In this document: positions 31,910 through 40,248 of the stretch, in pieces
How positions within the stretch are numbered: the first letter of the stretch is position 1
Layout of the letters: every line of letters begins with the position of its first letter
NCBI RefSeq assembly: GCF_038002225.1
Contig: NZ_JBBOCA010000001.1
Coordinates: forward strand, 620,001-684,000
Source of the DNA: Paenibacillus sp. FSL R7-0204
GTDB lineage: Bacteria; Bacillota; Bacilli; Paenibacillales; Paenibacillaceae
Length of the DNA: 64,000 nt
Reading direction: 5' to 3'
Program-made: the position numbers and the translations under genes
The notes under the pieces: generated by a model
What the model was told of the DNA's origin: nothing
The model's database searches: none
Seen by the model: only the letters and a program-made list of their open reading frames with translations

Positions 31910-32833
31910 ATGAACTTTAAAAATGCGGCAATGTCAGTAATAATTATGAGCTCGTTGTTATTTTCTTCATCTGTAGGAGCAGAATCAGCAAATCTCTTAG
32001 AAGTAGCTAATGATCCAGCAAATGGTGTTAAGATTCTAAATGAGATAGGTATTTCACAGAATGTGGTTGATCAATTTATCTCGGAGGCTGCTAGCGAGGT
32101 TCAGAAAGAGAAGCTTATAAAAAGTTTAAAAAGATTTGCTACTGCATCATTTTCAGAGCAAGTGTATGATTATATAAGTGTTGCAGAAGATGGTTATTAT
32201 TTTTACGAGGAAGATGTTAATCATGAAAAGAAAGCGTTCTTTATTCCCGTTGATCACTCGGAATTAAATATATCAACTTCTGGAACTATTGCTGCACCAT
32301 CACAAGTAGTCAAAGAGTCTGGTGAGAATGCTTATACCTATATTGGTTTTATGGCTGGAGCTAACTCTGCTGATATGGGATTAATGTATGATGATTCTGT
32401 GGGTATAGGTAATGCTGAGAAAGGGTGGAAGCCTGCAATTCAAATTAATGGTAGTACCACTAATGCTTCATTTGAAGCGCCTTATAATCAAGTTCAGAGT
32501 GCTAATGCCTACATGGCAGGTTCTCAAGTTACTTTTTATGCATGGTACAATAATAATAAGAAAATCCGTTTGAAAATTGATGGTACTGCTATTTGTGGTG
32601 ATATTGGGTGTAGTAGTTCAGCTGATAAACCGTTGACAACAATAGTAGTATCCAATACCGATTATAATATTCAATCATCAAGTTTTCAGAAGTGGAAGCT
32701 CTTATCAGTAGTGACTGGAGATGAGGACGGAAGAAACAAGTCGGAATTTACTAATATCAAAGTTGACGGAGTGCCTGTGCCTAGTATTTGGAATATTAGG
32801 GAGTTGGCTATATCACTTAAGATTCTTCGATGA
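31910..32833 (+). CDS. Secreted protein of unknown function with two cysteines
   Basis: A 307-residue protein with a signal peptide (core MSVIIMSSLLFSSS, cleavage near VGAES, residue 24). A helical region at about 25-80 is followed by a beta-rich domain at about 120-285 (AYTYIGFMAGANSADMGLMY; KWKLLSVVTGDED), which faintly recalls the YrpD-type secreted proteins of bacilli. The only two cysteines are in CGDIGC (near 227), which could form a disulfide; a DsbA-like oxidase gene lies 1.4 kb downstream. AT-rich codon use differs from the rest of the window. The last 20 residues (after VDGVPVP) look unlike the rest, so a late frameshift is possible. Confidence 0.6.
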   Translation: MNFKNAAMSVIIMSSLLFSSSVGAESANLLEVANDPANGVKILNEIGISQNVVDQFISEAASEVQKEKLIKSLKRFATASFSEQVYDYISVAEDGYYFYEEDVNHEKKAFFIPVDHSELNISTSGTIAAPSQVVKESGENAYTYIGFMAGANSADMGLMYDDSVGIGNAEKGWKPAIQINGSTTNASFEAPYNQVQSANAYMAGSQVTFYAWYNNNKKIRLKIDGTAICGDIGCSSSADKPLTTIVVSNTDYNIQSSSFQKWKLLSVVTGDEDGRNKSEFTNIKVDGVPVPSIWNIRELAISLKILR

Positions 32834-32864
32834 AATAAAAACCAAAGGAGCTGAATTGTAAGAT

Positions 32865-34238
32865 ATGAGCAAATCAATAAAAGTGCTGTTCTCATTTTTC
32901 CTTGTTATATTCTTTATTGCAATGGTCAGTAAAGAGTCTGCTTTTGCGAAAAATGGAATTAGAGTGATTTTGTATGGAAATCCCATTCAAGAAAAGCACT
33001 CACCAATTATGAAGAACAACACGGTATTGGTTCCATTTAAAGGGATATTCGAAAAATTGGGTTTTAATGTTAGTTACGACTCAGCAAGCAAAACAATTTC
33101 TGTTCAGAAGACAGGCACTACTATTAAATTAGTAATTAATCAAAATACGGCTTGGATAAATGATACTCCAACTATACTTCAAGTAGCTCCACAGATAATT
33201 GATGGGGCAACGTTTGTACCACTTCGTTTTATTGGGGAAGCCAGCGGACTCGAAGTGAAGTGGTACGGGGACTCTCAGATTGTTTCATTATACTCTAAGC
33301 AAAATCTTTTTCCGGTATCACGCGGAGGGAAATTTGGCTATATTGATACGGAAGGCAAAATTGTTATTGATTATCAAACAAAATTTACAGATGCCTATGC
33401 CTTTAATGAAGGGCTAGCCATTGTTTATTCAAATGCTAAATTTGACGGATTCATCAATCAACAAGGGAATAAAGTAATACCTAAGGGAAATTATTATGAT
33501 GCCAAGGAATTTTCAGAAGGACTTGCAGCGTATAGAACGCTTAAAACTGCAACTGATTTTGCTGTATCTAACTATGGTTATATGGATCTTACAGGAACTA
33601 GTGTTATTAAACCGCAATTCAAAAAAGCTAATAATTTCTCCGAAGGATTGGCTGCTGTCCAAGTGGGAAGTGGATATGGATACATTAATTCTTCCGGGAA
33701 AATAGTAATAAAAGCCCAATATAACAGCGCTGAGGATTTCTCTGAAGGTGCTGCTCTGGTTACAATAAATGGAATATCCCATTATATTGATAAGAAAGGG
33801 AAGTTTTTGTTCAATTCAAGTTATAAAAATGGGGAGTCTTTTTCAGAGGGATTGGCGGCTGTTAAAGCAGGAGCTAACTATGGCTTTATTAATAAGAAAG
33901 GAAAATTAGAGATTCCTGCTATTTATGAGGAGGTCCACTCTTTTTCGGAAGGATTGGCGGCTGTTAAAATAAATGGAAAGTCAGGTTATATAGATAACAA
34001 AGGAAAACTACTTATTCCTAACCAATTTGATGCAGCGAGTGACTTTCATGAAGGACTTGCAGTTGCCGAATCGGGAGGGAAGACCGGATTCATTAATAAA
34101 ACAGGGGCTTGGGTTATTCAACCAACGCTTGATTGGGCTGGACGCTTTTCTAAGGGGCTTTCTTACGCATATAGTGTTGATGGAGAAGTATACATTAATA
34201 AAAATGGTCAGATTGTGTGGAGAAGAAGCCAACCTTAA
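32865..34238 (+). CDS. Secreted protein with copper-amine-oxidase-N-like domain and WG repeats
   Basis: A 457-residue protein. It has a signal peptide to about residue 29 (cleavage near AFAKN). The stalk-type domain of about 30-145 (VPFKGIFEKLGFNVSYDSAS, FVPLRFIGEASGLEVKW) belongs to the copper amine oxidase N-terminal family, common in exported Paenibacillus proteins and usually wall-associated. About eight to nine WG-type repeats (GYIDTEGKIVI, GFINKKGKLEIP and so on; F-S-E-G-L-A-A in between) run to the end. There are no cysteines. AAAGGAG precedes the ATG by 13 bases. WG repeats probably mediate binding; the ligand is unknown. It shares AT-rich composition with its neighbours. Confidence 0.8.
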   Translation: MSKSIKVLFSFFLVIFFIAMVSKESAFAKNGIRVILYGNPIQEKHSPIMKNNTVLVPFKGIFEKLGFNVSYDSASKTISVQKTGTTIKLVINQNTAWINDTPTILQVAPQIIDGATFVPLRFIGEASGLEVKWYGDSQIVSLYSKQNLFPVSRGGKFGYIDTEGKIVIDYQTKFTDAYAFNEGLAIVYSNAKFDGFINQQGNKVIPKGNYYDAKEFSEGLAAYRTLKTATDFAVSNYGYMDLTGTSVIKPQFKKANNFSEGLAAVQVGSGYGYINSSGKIVIKAQYNSAEDFSEGAALVTINGISHYIDKKGKFLFNSSYKNGESFSEGLAAVKAGANYGFINKKGKLEIPAIYEEVHSFSEGLAAVKINGKSGYIDNKGKLLIPNQFDAASDFHEGLAVAESGGKTGFINKTGAWVIQPTLDWAGRFSKGLSYAYSVDGEVYINKNGQIVWRRSQP

Positions 34239-34271
34239 CAGAGGAATGAGAAATGATGAAAAAGCCACAAT

Positions 34272-34985
34272 ATGAACAAAATTAATTTTCGTAGCAAGTC
34301 TTTATATGCAACTATTTCTATATTTTCTATTCTTGTAATATTTTTAGTGCTTATTGTTGTGTACAATAGTAATTCGCCTGAAATATCCGCATTGGAGAAG
34401 ATGCCAAACTATACAGAAATTAAAGGGAAGTATAATGCTGAAGGATTGAAATATGAAAAACAACCGCGTATGGGAAATGCCAATGCAAAAGTAAAGATTA
34501 TTGAGTTTGCAGATTTTAAATGCCCCGCATGTAAAAAATGGAAGGAGGCAAATTGGGATAGTTTAAAGAAGGAGTTCTTAGATACGGGAAAAGCGGAAAT
34601 TTATTTTGTTAACTATGCATTCATAGACCGTGATTCTATTCTTGCGGCAAGCGCAGGAGAAGCTATTGCCAAACAGAATAATGAGAAGTTTTGGGAATAC
34701 TATGAAAAGCTGTATGACCATCAAGGGGATGAAACTGAAATTTGGGCAACTCCAGGATTCCTTTTGGATTTTGTGAAGAATAATATTGATGGCATTGATT
34801 ATAAATTATTTGAGGAGGATTTCAAAGGCCATAAATATATGTTGGATGTTAAGGAAGATTATAAAACTGCTGGACATTATGGAATTAATGGTACACCACA
34901 GTTTATGGTTAACGGGAAGCTCCTTCCTGATGCCTCTTATCAGGGTTTGTCCTCAGCTATCGAAAATGAATTATCATCTAAATAA
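34272..34985 (+). CDS. DsbA-like thiol-disulfide oxidase, membrane anchored
   Basis: A 237-residue protein with one N-terminal transmembrane anchor (about 12-34) and a DsbA/Thioredoxin_4 domain. The active site is CPAC (in ADFKCPACKKW, near residue 80), and the cis-Pro segment is GINGTPQFMVNG. Such proteins (BdbD-like) oxidise cysteines of exported proteins on the outer face of the membrane. No DsbB/BdbC partner is encoded in the window. It is the third gene of the AT-rich islet; a plausible client is the two-cysteine secreted protein encoded at 31910. A strong terminator follows. Confidence 0.85.
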   Translation: MNKINFRSKSLYATISIFSILVIFLVLIVVYNSNSPEISALEKMPNYTEIKGKYNAEGLKYEKQPRMGNANAKVKIIEFADFKCPACKKWKEANWDSLKKEFLDTGKAEIYFVNYAFIDRDSILAASAGEAIAKQNNEKFWEYYEKLYDHQGDETEIWATPGFLLDFVKNNIDGIDYKLFEEDFKGHKYMLDVKEDYKTAGHYGINGTPQFMVNGKLLPDASYQGLSSAIENELSSK

Positions 34986-35051
34986 TACAAGTGAATAAAA
35001 GAAAGTTCATGATAAAAAAGACTGACTGTAAACGTAGATGTATTTTAAAGG

Positions 35052-35094
35052 GACGATAATCATTCGCCAAGTTCGAGTGATTATCGTCTTTTTT
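35052..35094 (+). terminator. Terminator of the AT-rich islet
   Basis: An 11-bp perfect stem (35052-35062 with 35078-35088), extendable inward through ATTCG/CGAGT, is followed by TTTTTT. Confidence 0.85.
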
Positions 35095-35161
35095 ACTGTT
35101 AGCTTCCTAGAGTATATGATAAAAAATATTTCTCATTGTCTCGAAAGCATTCTCAGCCCCC

Positions 35162-36298
35162 CTATCTCCCCAACCTCCGGTACGCTTCCACGAACCAGTC
35201 CGGCAACGCATCGCCGGTCTCTGCGATGTAGGATTCGCTGAATTGGGTGAATTTGCGCTGGGCGCGCAGGGGCTTGTCGGTCTCGTAATAGATGGCGATC
35301 AGCCGCAGGGCGTAGCTCTCCTCCAGCGGCTCCAGCTCCGTCAGGCGCACGGCGTAATCTTCGGCCTCGTGTGGCCGTGCAGCCTGCACCAATCCCAGCG
35401 TAAGCTGCTCCAGCAGCTTGAGGTACAGCCGGCGGTATTTGTCACGGGCGGAATACACCCAGAGGCTGTCCAGTGACTGAAGCAGATCACCGGTGTACAG
35501 GGCGCAGGCCTTCTGCAGTTCCTCCAGTTGGCTATTCTGCATTGCAAGGGCCGCAGCTTCCTGGAATTTCTCAATGTCCCCCTCAATCCCCCTCGATTCC
35601 AGCCTGTAATTCTCCCTGCCGAAGGTCAGCTCAATGCGATCCTCCAGCGCAGCCTTCTTTAAGGTTTTGCGGATCTGATAGACTGTGGTGTGCAGATATT
35701 GCTTTCCCTTCTCATAGTTCCATTGCGGAAACACATCATTCAGAATTACGCTTACGCTGCCCTGCCTGTGAATCCACAGATACGCAAATAATTCCTGTGC
35801 TTTATGAGTCCTCCACTTCACTAAGCCCTGAGGGCTGGTCAATTTATAATCCCCCAGGAGGCGGAACGCGGTTGTCATCCCGGCTGCTCCGGCTGCTCCG
35901 GTTGCCCCGGCAGCTTCGGCAGCCGCCGGCGATAGACGCTTACTGAGCAGCTTGTTCCACGTCTTCAGCAGGCGGGAGGGGGCTACGGGCTTCAGGAGAT
36001 AATCCATTGCCGACAGCTCGAAGGCTTCTACAGCATAATTCCGGTAGGCCGTCACAAATACGATATCCGTACCCGGGGAGAAGGGGAGCAGTTTCTCGGC
36101 AAAAGCCAGGCCGGATAGCTCAGGCATCTGGATGTCCAGGAACAGAACATCCGGCTTCAGTTCCGCAGCAGCAGCGAGGGCTTCGCGCGGGTTATCATAC
36201 GTCAGGACAGAGGAAATTCCTTCACACTGGAGCAGCAGCTCCTTCATTTGCTCCAGTGCCGGCCATTCGTCATCAATTACCATTACAGAGATGCTCAT
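35162..36298 (-). CDS. Response regulator with BTAD (SARP-like) output domain
   Basis: A 378-residue regulator. The receiver domain of about 1-120 has VMVIDDEW, phospho-acceptor LFLDIQMPELSG, the conserved FVTAY and LLKPV. After an Ala/Gly linker of about 125-140 there is an OmpR-like winged helix (about 150-240; RTHKAQELFAYLWIHRQG) and a bacterial transcriptional activation domain of TPR type (about 245-375). It is the likely partner of the hybrid kinase encoded immediately upstream, whose stop codon overlaps this ATG by 4 bases. The target genes are unknown. Confidence 0.88.
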   Translation of the reverse strand: MSISVMVIDDEWPALEQMKELLLQCEGISSVLTYDNPREALAAAAELKPDVLFLDIQMPELSGLAFAEKLLPFSPGTDIVFVTAYRNYAVEAFELSAMDYLLKPVAPSRLLKTWNKLLSKRLSPAAAEAAGATGAAGAAGMTTAFRLLGDYKLTSPQGLVKWRTHKAQELFAYLWIHRQGSVSVILNDVFPQWNYEKGKQYLHTTVYQIRKTLKKAALEDRIELTFGRENYRLESRGIEGDIEKFQEAAALAMQNSQLEELQKACALYTGDLLQSLDSLWVYSARDKYRRLYLKLLEQLTLGLVQAARPHEAEDYAVRLTELEPLEESYALRLIAIYYETDKPLRAQRKFTQFSESYIAETGDALPDWFVEAYRRLGR

Positions 36299-39200
36299 AC
36301 TCTGGTGACCTCATCCTTCCATGGGATTGTTATCACTACATCTATACCTCCGCTCGCTCCCCGTGTAAGGATAAGCGGTCGCCCGAACTGTGTCAGCAGC
36401 CGGCGGTTAATGTTCCGCAGGCCGATTCCGGTGCCTTCTCCATGTGGAGAACGGTAATCGTCCTTCATCCACGAGGACAGCTGTTCATCGCTCATTCCCT
36501 TTCCGTTGTCCGAGACGGTAATCAGGATATCATCGCCCTCCTGCCGGGTGGAGATGATAACCGTTCCTCCGCCGATCTTCTCCATCAGTCCGTGACGGAC
36601 GGCATTCTCCACGATGGGCTGCACAATCAGCGGCGGCAGCGGGAATTCACTAACCCCGATATGATACTCGGTGTTCAGCCGCTTTCCGAAACGGGCCTGC
36701 TCCAGCGACAGATAGGCTTGGATCAGCTCCAGCTCCTTCTCAAACGGTATAGCGGTCTCCTGATTGTTGAAGTCGAAGCTGCCACGCAGGAAATGGCTCA
36801 GATCATATAACAGCAGCTGAGTCTTCTCGGTGTCACGCGAACTCATCCAGATGATTGTATTAATCGCGTTGTAGAGAAAATGCGGCTTAATCTGCGCACG
36901 CAGCATGGCGATCTCTGAACTTAGCCGGTCGGAGACGGATCTTCTCAGCTGTACCAGCGTATTGACACGTCCCTTGAGATCACTCCAGGCATAAGGCTTA
37001 TGGATGAAGTCATTGGCTCCAGCGCGGAAGGCCGCCTCATTGAAGTGAAGCTGCTGCCCGGCTGTTGCCATCAGGACCGGCAGATCCAGCGGAGTGAAGG
37101 TCTGGCGGATAATCCTGCACAGCTCAAGGCCCGACATTCCCGGCATCATGACATCGATGATGCAGAGGTCGAAATCACGGTTCTCCGCCAGCAAAGCCAA
37201 CGCTTCCTTACCGCTGCCCGTACTGGAGATCTTGTAATTCTCCAGCGACAGCAGGTTAGTCAGTGCCTTCAGATTGGCGTAATCATCATCCACAACCAGA
37301 ATGCGGGGAGCGTATGGATCTGCCTGTCCGATGGAATGCACTAATGGAATTCTCCGGTACTTCCAGTCATCTTCCATGGCTTCCGGCGTTGGTTTTACCG
37401 GCATGATCAGCAACTGCCGGTCGTCTAGCTCCCGGGCAACTGGCATGTCAGCCTGCTGAGCGGGAAGCGTGAAGGTGAAGCTGCTTCCGAGGCCAAGCGC
37501 GGAGGACAAAGTAATGCTTCCCCCGTGCAATTCTACAAGCTTGCGGGTGATAGCCAGCCCCAGCCCCAGCCCGCCTGTCTCCAGCGAGTCAGCTTCATTG
37601 ACCTGCTCGTAATCACGAAAGATATTCTCGAGCTGTTCCTCGGGAATGCCCCGACCGGTATCGGAGACCGTGACCGAGATGGAATCATCGAGCTGAGCAG
37701 CCTCAATAATCACACTGCCGCGATCTGTGAATTTCAGTGCATTATCCAGCAGGTTGTAGAGGATCTGCATCAGCCGTTGTTCATCGGCATGGACCAGGAA
37801 CGCAGCAGGTGGAATGCGGTTCTTGATGCGGATCTCGCCGTTCTTGTTCAGAAACCGGAAGACCTCAATTACAATCTCCGCAACGCCTTGAACATCGACG
37901 GTATCCCGGTGCAGTGTAATCAGCTCCCGCTTGATCTGTTCATAATCGACGATATCCCTCACCAGGAAGGCGAGCCGTCTTCCGGTTCCGAGAATGAGCC
38001 GCATATCCTCGCGCTGGGATGGGCTGAGCGGCCCGCCGGCACCCTCATACATGGATAGCGAAATATTGATTATGGCATTTAGCGGTGTACGCAGCTGGGT
38101 TGAGGTCCTGAACAAGAACTCATCCTTGTCTCTGTCCTTACGTTCGAGCTGAAGGGAGAGCTGCTTGATCTTCTGATAGGCATGCGCATGGCGTGCAGAC
38201 AGGAACAATCCCTCGGCGAGGATGAAGATCGGGCCGGATACCGGCGGGATTGCATATAACCCCGTGCCCAGAAACAAATTGGCTGAGAGCGAGGTGGTAA
38301 ACAAAAACGCAGCGATTACGCCGATGAGCAGATAATAAGAACCGGTCTCCCGCCGCCAAGCAGCCTTCGCCATGACGTAGAAGGTGTAGCAGATGGAGAT
38401 GAGGCTGAAAATCAGTAGTATGTTTGTGACACGGGAGTATACACGGATTGTACTTGTAAGTACGATCACACAGAATCCCAGTGAATACACAAGGGTAATC
38501 CGCCGGAAGAGCAAGGAATAGATTGAAGGAAACAGGGAGTATGTATAGCTTGACACGAAATAGAATCCGACTACACTGGAAATCGACTGCAGCTTGCTGA
38601 ATACCTCATATGAGATCGATGGGAAATATTCAAAAAGCAGCTTCTCGCTGTGTGTCATCATGTAGAGGGCGATCGTGAAGCAATACATCGCCAGCTGCAG
38701 CGAAGAGTTGTCCTCTTTACGCTGGAAGCCCTGTCCGAGAAAGTAGAGCCCGATAAAAGCAAAACCTGCTATCAGCACAATATCATAGGTACTGTTCCGC
38801 TTGTCTAAGGTTCCAATGGAAGAGGGAGTACCGATCCGGATGGATTCAGGGATTCCCCCATTAGTATAGGTGAAGTTTGCGGTATGAATCAGAATCTCCG
38901 CCTGATGAGTATTGTTGGTGCTGAAGGCAAGAAAGTACGGGTTATTACGCGGTTCAGTACTTTGACTGGATGTCCCTGGTGTTCCGCTTGCTCCAAGAGA
39001 ATTGCCGTTCACAAACACCGTGCTGGCAAAGCGGATACTGGTTACCTTGAGAGCAAAGGCGTGGATATCCGGCGGGAGCTGGACCAGCAGACGGTAAGTC
39101 GCGTAGCCGTAACGGGAGAACCCGGTAGCCTCGGAACGCGGGGTCCAGATTCCTGGTACACTCAAATAGGCTGGTGCTTCCGCAGTCCCTGAGATGTTCT

Positions 39201-39459
39201 CCTGCGGGTCCAGCAGCTGTTGCCAGTAGAACTCCCATTCTCCGTCCAGCGTGAAGATGGAAGAATCATCAAAGGTACAGGAGGATAAATCGATTTCCCC
39301 GGGCTGCTGAGTAGCGCAGGCGGACTGAGAACTGCCCAGCAGCGGCACCAGTGCGGCTGCGGCGAGCAGGCAGATGCAGATTAGGGCCAATGCTCTTTTA
39401 GCCAGCAGACTATAATCAAATGGTTTCATGAATACCTCACTTCTGGCTGACTGTATCAC
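36295..39459 (-). CDS. Hybrid sensor histidine kinase (7TMR-DISM, degenerate HisKA, REC, LytS-type kinase)
   Basis: A 1054-residue sensor. It has an N-terminal membrane segment (about 12-35), an extracytoplasmic beta domain of about 50-200 (FTLDGEWEFYWQQLLDP), seven helices of about 225-420 of the 7TMR-DISM type, a HisKA/HATPase core (about 440-675), a receiver (about 718-835; LCIIDVMMPGMSG) and a LytS/YesM-type kinase end (about 845-1054) with KPHFLYNAIN as phospho-acceptor. In the first kinase core the H-box reads RTSTQLRTP instead of SHELRTP: Thr454 replaces the histidine. The ATP lid is intact. Signalling therefore probably runs from the C-terminal kinase to the adjacent BTAD regulator. 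Confidence 0.88.
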   Translation of the reverse strand: MIQSARSEVFMKPFDYSLLAKRALALICICLLAAAALVPLLGSSQSACATQQPGEIDLSSCTFDDSSIFTLDGEWEFYWQQLLDPQENISGTAEAPAYLSVPGIWTPRSEATGFSRYGYATYRLLVQLPPDIHAFALKVTSIRFASTVFVNGNSLGASGTPGTSSQSTEPRNNPYFLAFSTNNTHQAEILIHTANFTYTNGGIPESIRIGTPSSIGTLDKRNSTYDIVLIAGFAFIGLYFLGQGFQRKEDNSSLQLAMYCFTIALYMMTHSEKLLFEYFPSISYEVFSKLQSISSVVGFYFVSSYTYSLFPSIYSLLFRRITLVYSLGFCVIVLTSTIRVYSRVTNILLIFSLISICYTFYVMAKAAWRRETGSYYLLIGVIAAFLFTTSLSANLFLGTGLYAIPPVSGPIFILAEGLFLSARHAHAYQKIKQLSLQLERKDRDKDEFLFRTSTQLRTPLNAIINISLSMYEGAGGPLSPSQREDMRLILGTGRRLAFLVRDIVDYEQIKRELITLHRDTVDVQGVAEIVIEVFRFLNKNGEIRIKNRIPPAAFLVHADEQRLMQILYNLLDNALKFTDRGSVIIEAAQLDDSISVTVSDTGRGIPEEQLENIFRDYEQVNEADSLETGGLGLGLAITRKLVELHGGSITLSSALGLGSSFTFTLPAQQADMPVARELDDRQLLIMPVKPTPEAMEDDWKYRRIPLVHSIGQADPYAPRILVVDDDYANLKALTNLLSLENYKISSTGSGKEALALLAENRDFDLCIIDVMMPGMSGLELCRIIRQTFTPLDLPVLMATAGQQLHFNEAAFRAGANDFIHKPYAWSDLKGRVNTLVQLRRSVSDRLSSEIAMLRAQIKPHFLYNAINTIIWMSSRDTEKTQLLLYDLSHFLRGSFDFNNQETAIPFEKELELIQAYLSLEQARFGKRLNTEYHIGVSEFPLPPLIVQPIVENAVRHGLMEKIGGGTVIISTRQEGDDILITVSDNGKGMSDEQLSSWMKDDYRSPHGEGTGIGLRNINRRLLTQFGRPLILTRGASGGIDVVITIPWKDEVTRV

Positions 39460-39609
39460 TTAGAAATTCACTTTATCATATCTCCGGCAGCTTGCACTTG
39501 TCTAGTCTGCAGGCATTTTAGCGTCAGGCGGGGAGAAGTATTGTATAATTGAAGCTCATTGCTATGTATAACGACAACTATTACAGACTGTATGAGGAGC
39601 GCTGAAGAA

Positions 39610-40248
39610 ATGTTCTATATAGAAATTATGTCATGGCTGACTGAGGAGCGCCTGTTGCAGCTGCTGGAGCAATACCGCTCGTTCGGGCCGCTGCCCGGGG
39701 TGGGGCTTACCTTCTTGAAATCGTTCGTGCCCCCGCTGCCGACCATTGCGATTGTGGGGCTTAACGGGGCGGTGTACGGATTATGGCTGGGGTTCCTGTA
39801 TTCCTGGATCGGTCTGGTCGCAGGCTGCACAGTCACCTTCCTGATTATCCGCAAAATTGCCGGACATCCCTACCTCACCAAATGGGCCAAGCGGCCCAAG
39901 GTAGCCAAAGCGATGACCTGGGTCCGCCAGAGCGGGTTCAGCTATGTGTTCCTGCTTAGTCTGTTTCCGGTGGGTCCGTTCGTGGTGATTAATATGGCGG
40001 CGGGGCTAGCCGCAATGCGGCTGCGTTCCTACCTGATTGCGCTGTGTGCCGGCAAAGCCATCATGGTATTTGCGGTATCCTACATCGGCAATGATGTGCA
40101 GCGGTTCATCCGTCATCCGGCGGAGATCCTCTATGTGCTGCTGTTTATCGGAGCTTCTCTGTGGGGGGTTAAAGCGATTGAAGCCAGGTTTGCCCGGCTG
40201 GCGCGGGAGCGGGAGCTGCGCAGCCAAGCCCCGCTACAGCACAAATAA
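39610..40248 (+). CDS. TVP38/TMEM64 (DedA-like) family membrane protein
   Basis: A protein of about 212 residues with five to six helices. Family features are the re-entrant stretch SFVPPLPTIAIVGLNGAVYG (about 36-55) and the motif LFPVGPFVVINMAAGLA (about 121-137). The DedA/TVP38 superfamily includes lipid scramblases and flippases for undecaprenyl phosphate; the specific substrate here is unknown. I choose the ATG at 39610, ten bases after GAGGAG; in-frame ATGs at 39559 and 39592 lack a site. A TATAAT at 39544-39549 may be its -10. Its last 15 bases overlap the convergent aminotransferase gene. Confidence 0.82.
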   Translation: MFYIEIMSWLTEERLLQLLEQYRSFGPLPGVGLTFLKSFVPPLPTIAIVGLNGAVYGLWLGFLYSWIGLVAGCTVTFLIIRKIAGHPYLTKWAKRPKVAKAMTWVRQSGFSYVFLLSLFPVGPFVVINMAAGLAAMRLRSYLIALCAGKAIMVFAVSYIGNDVQRFIRHPAEILYVLLFIGASLWGVKAIEARFARLARERELRSQAPLQHK

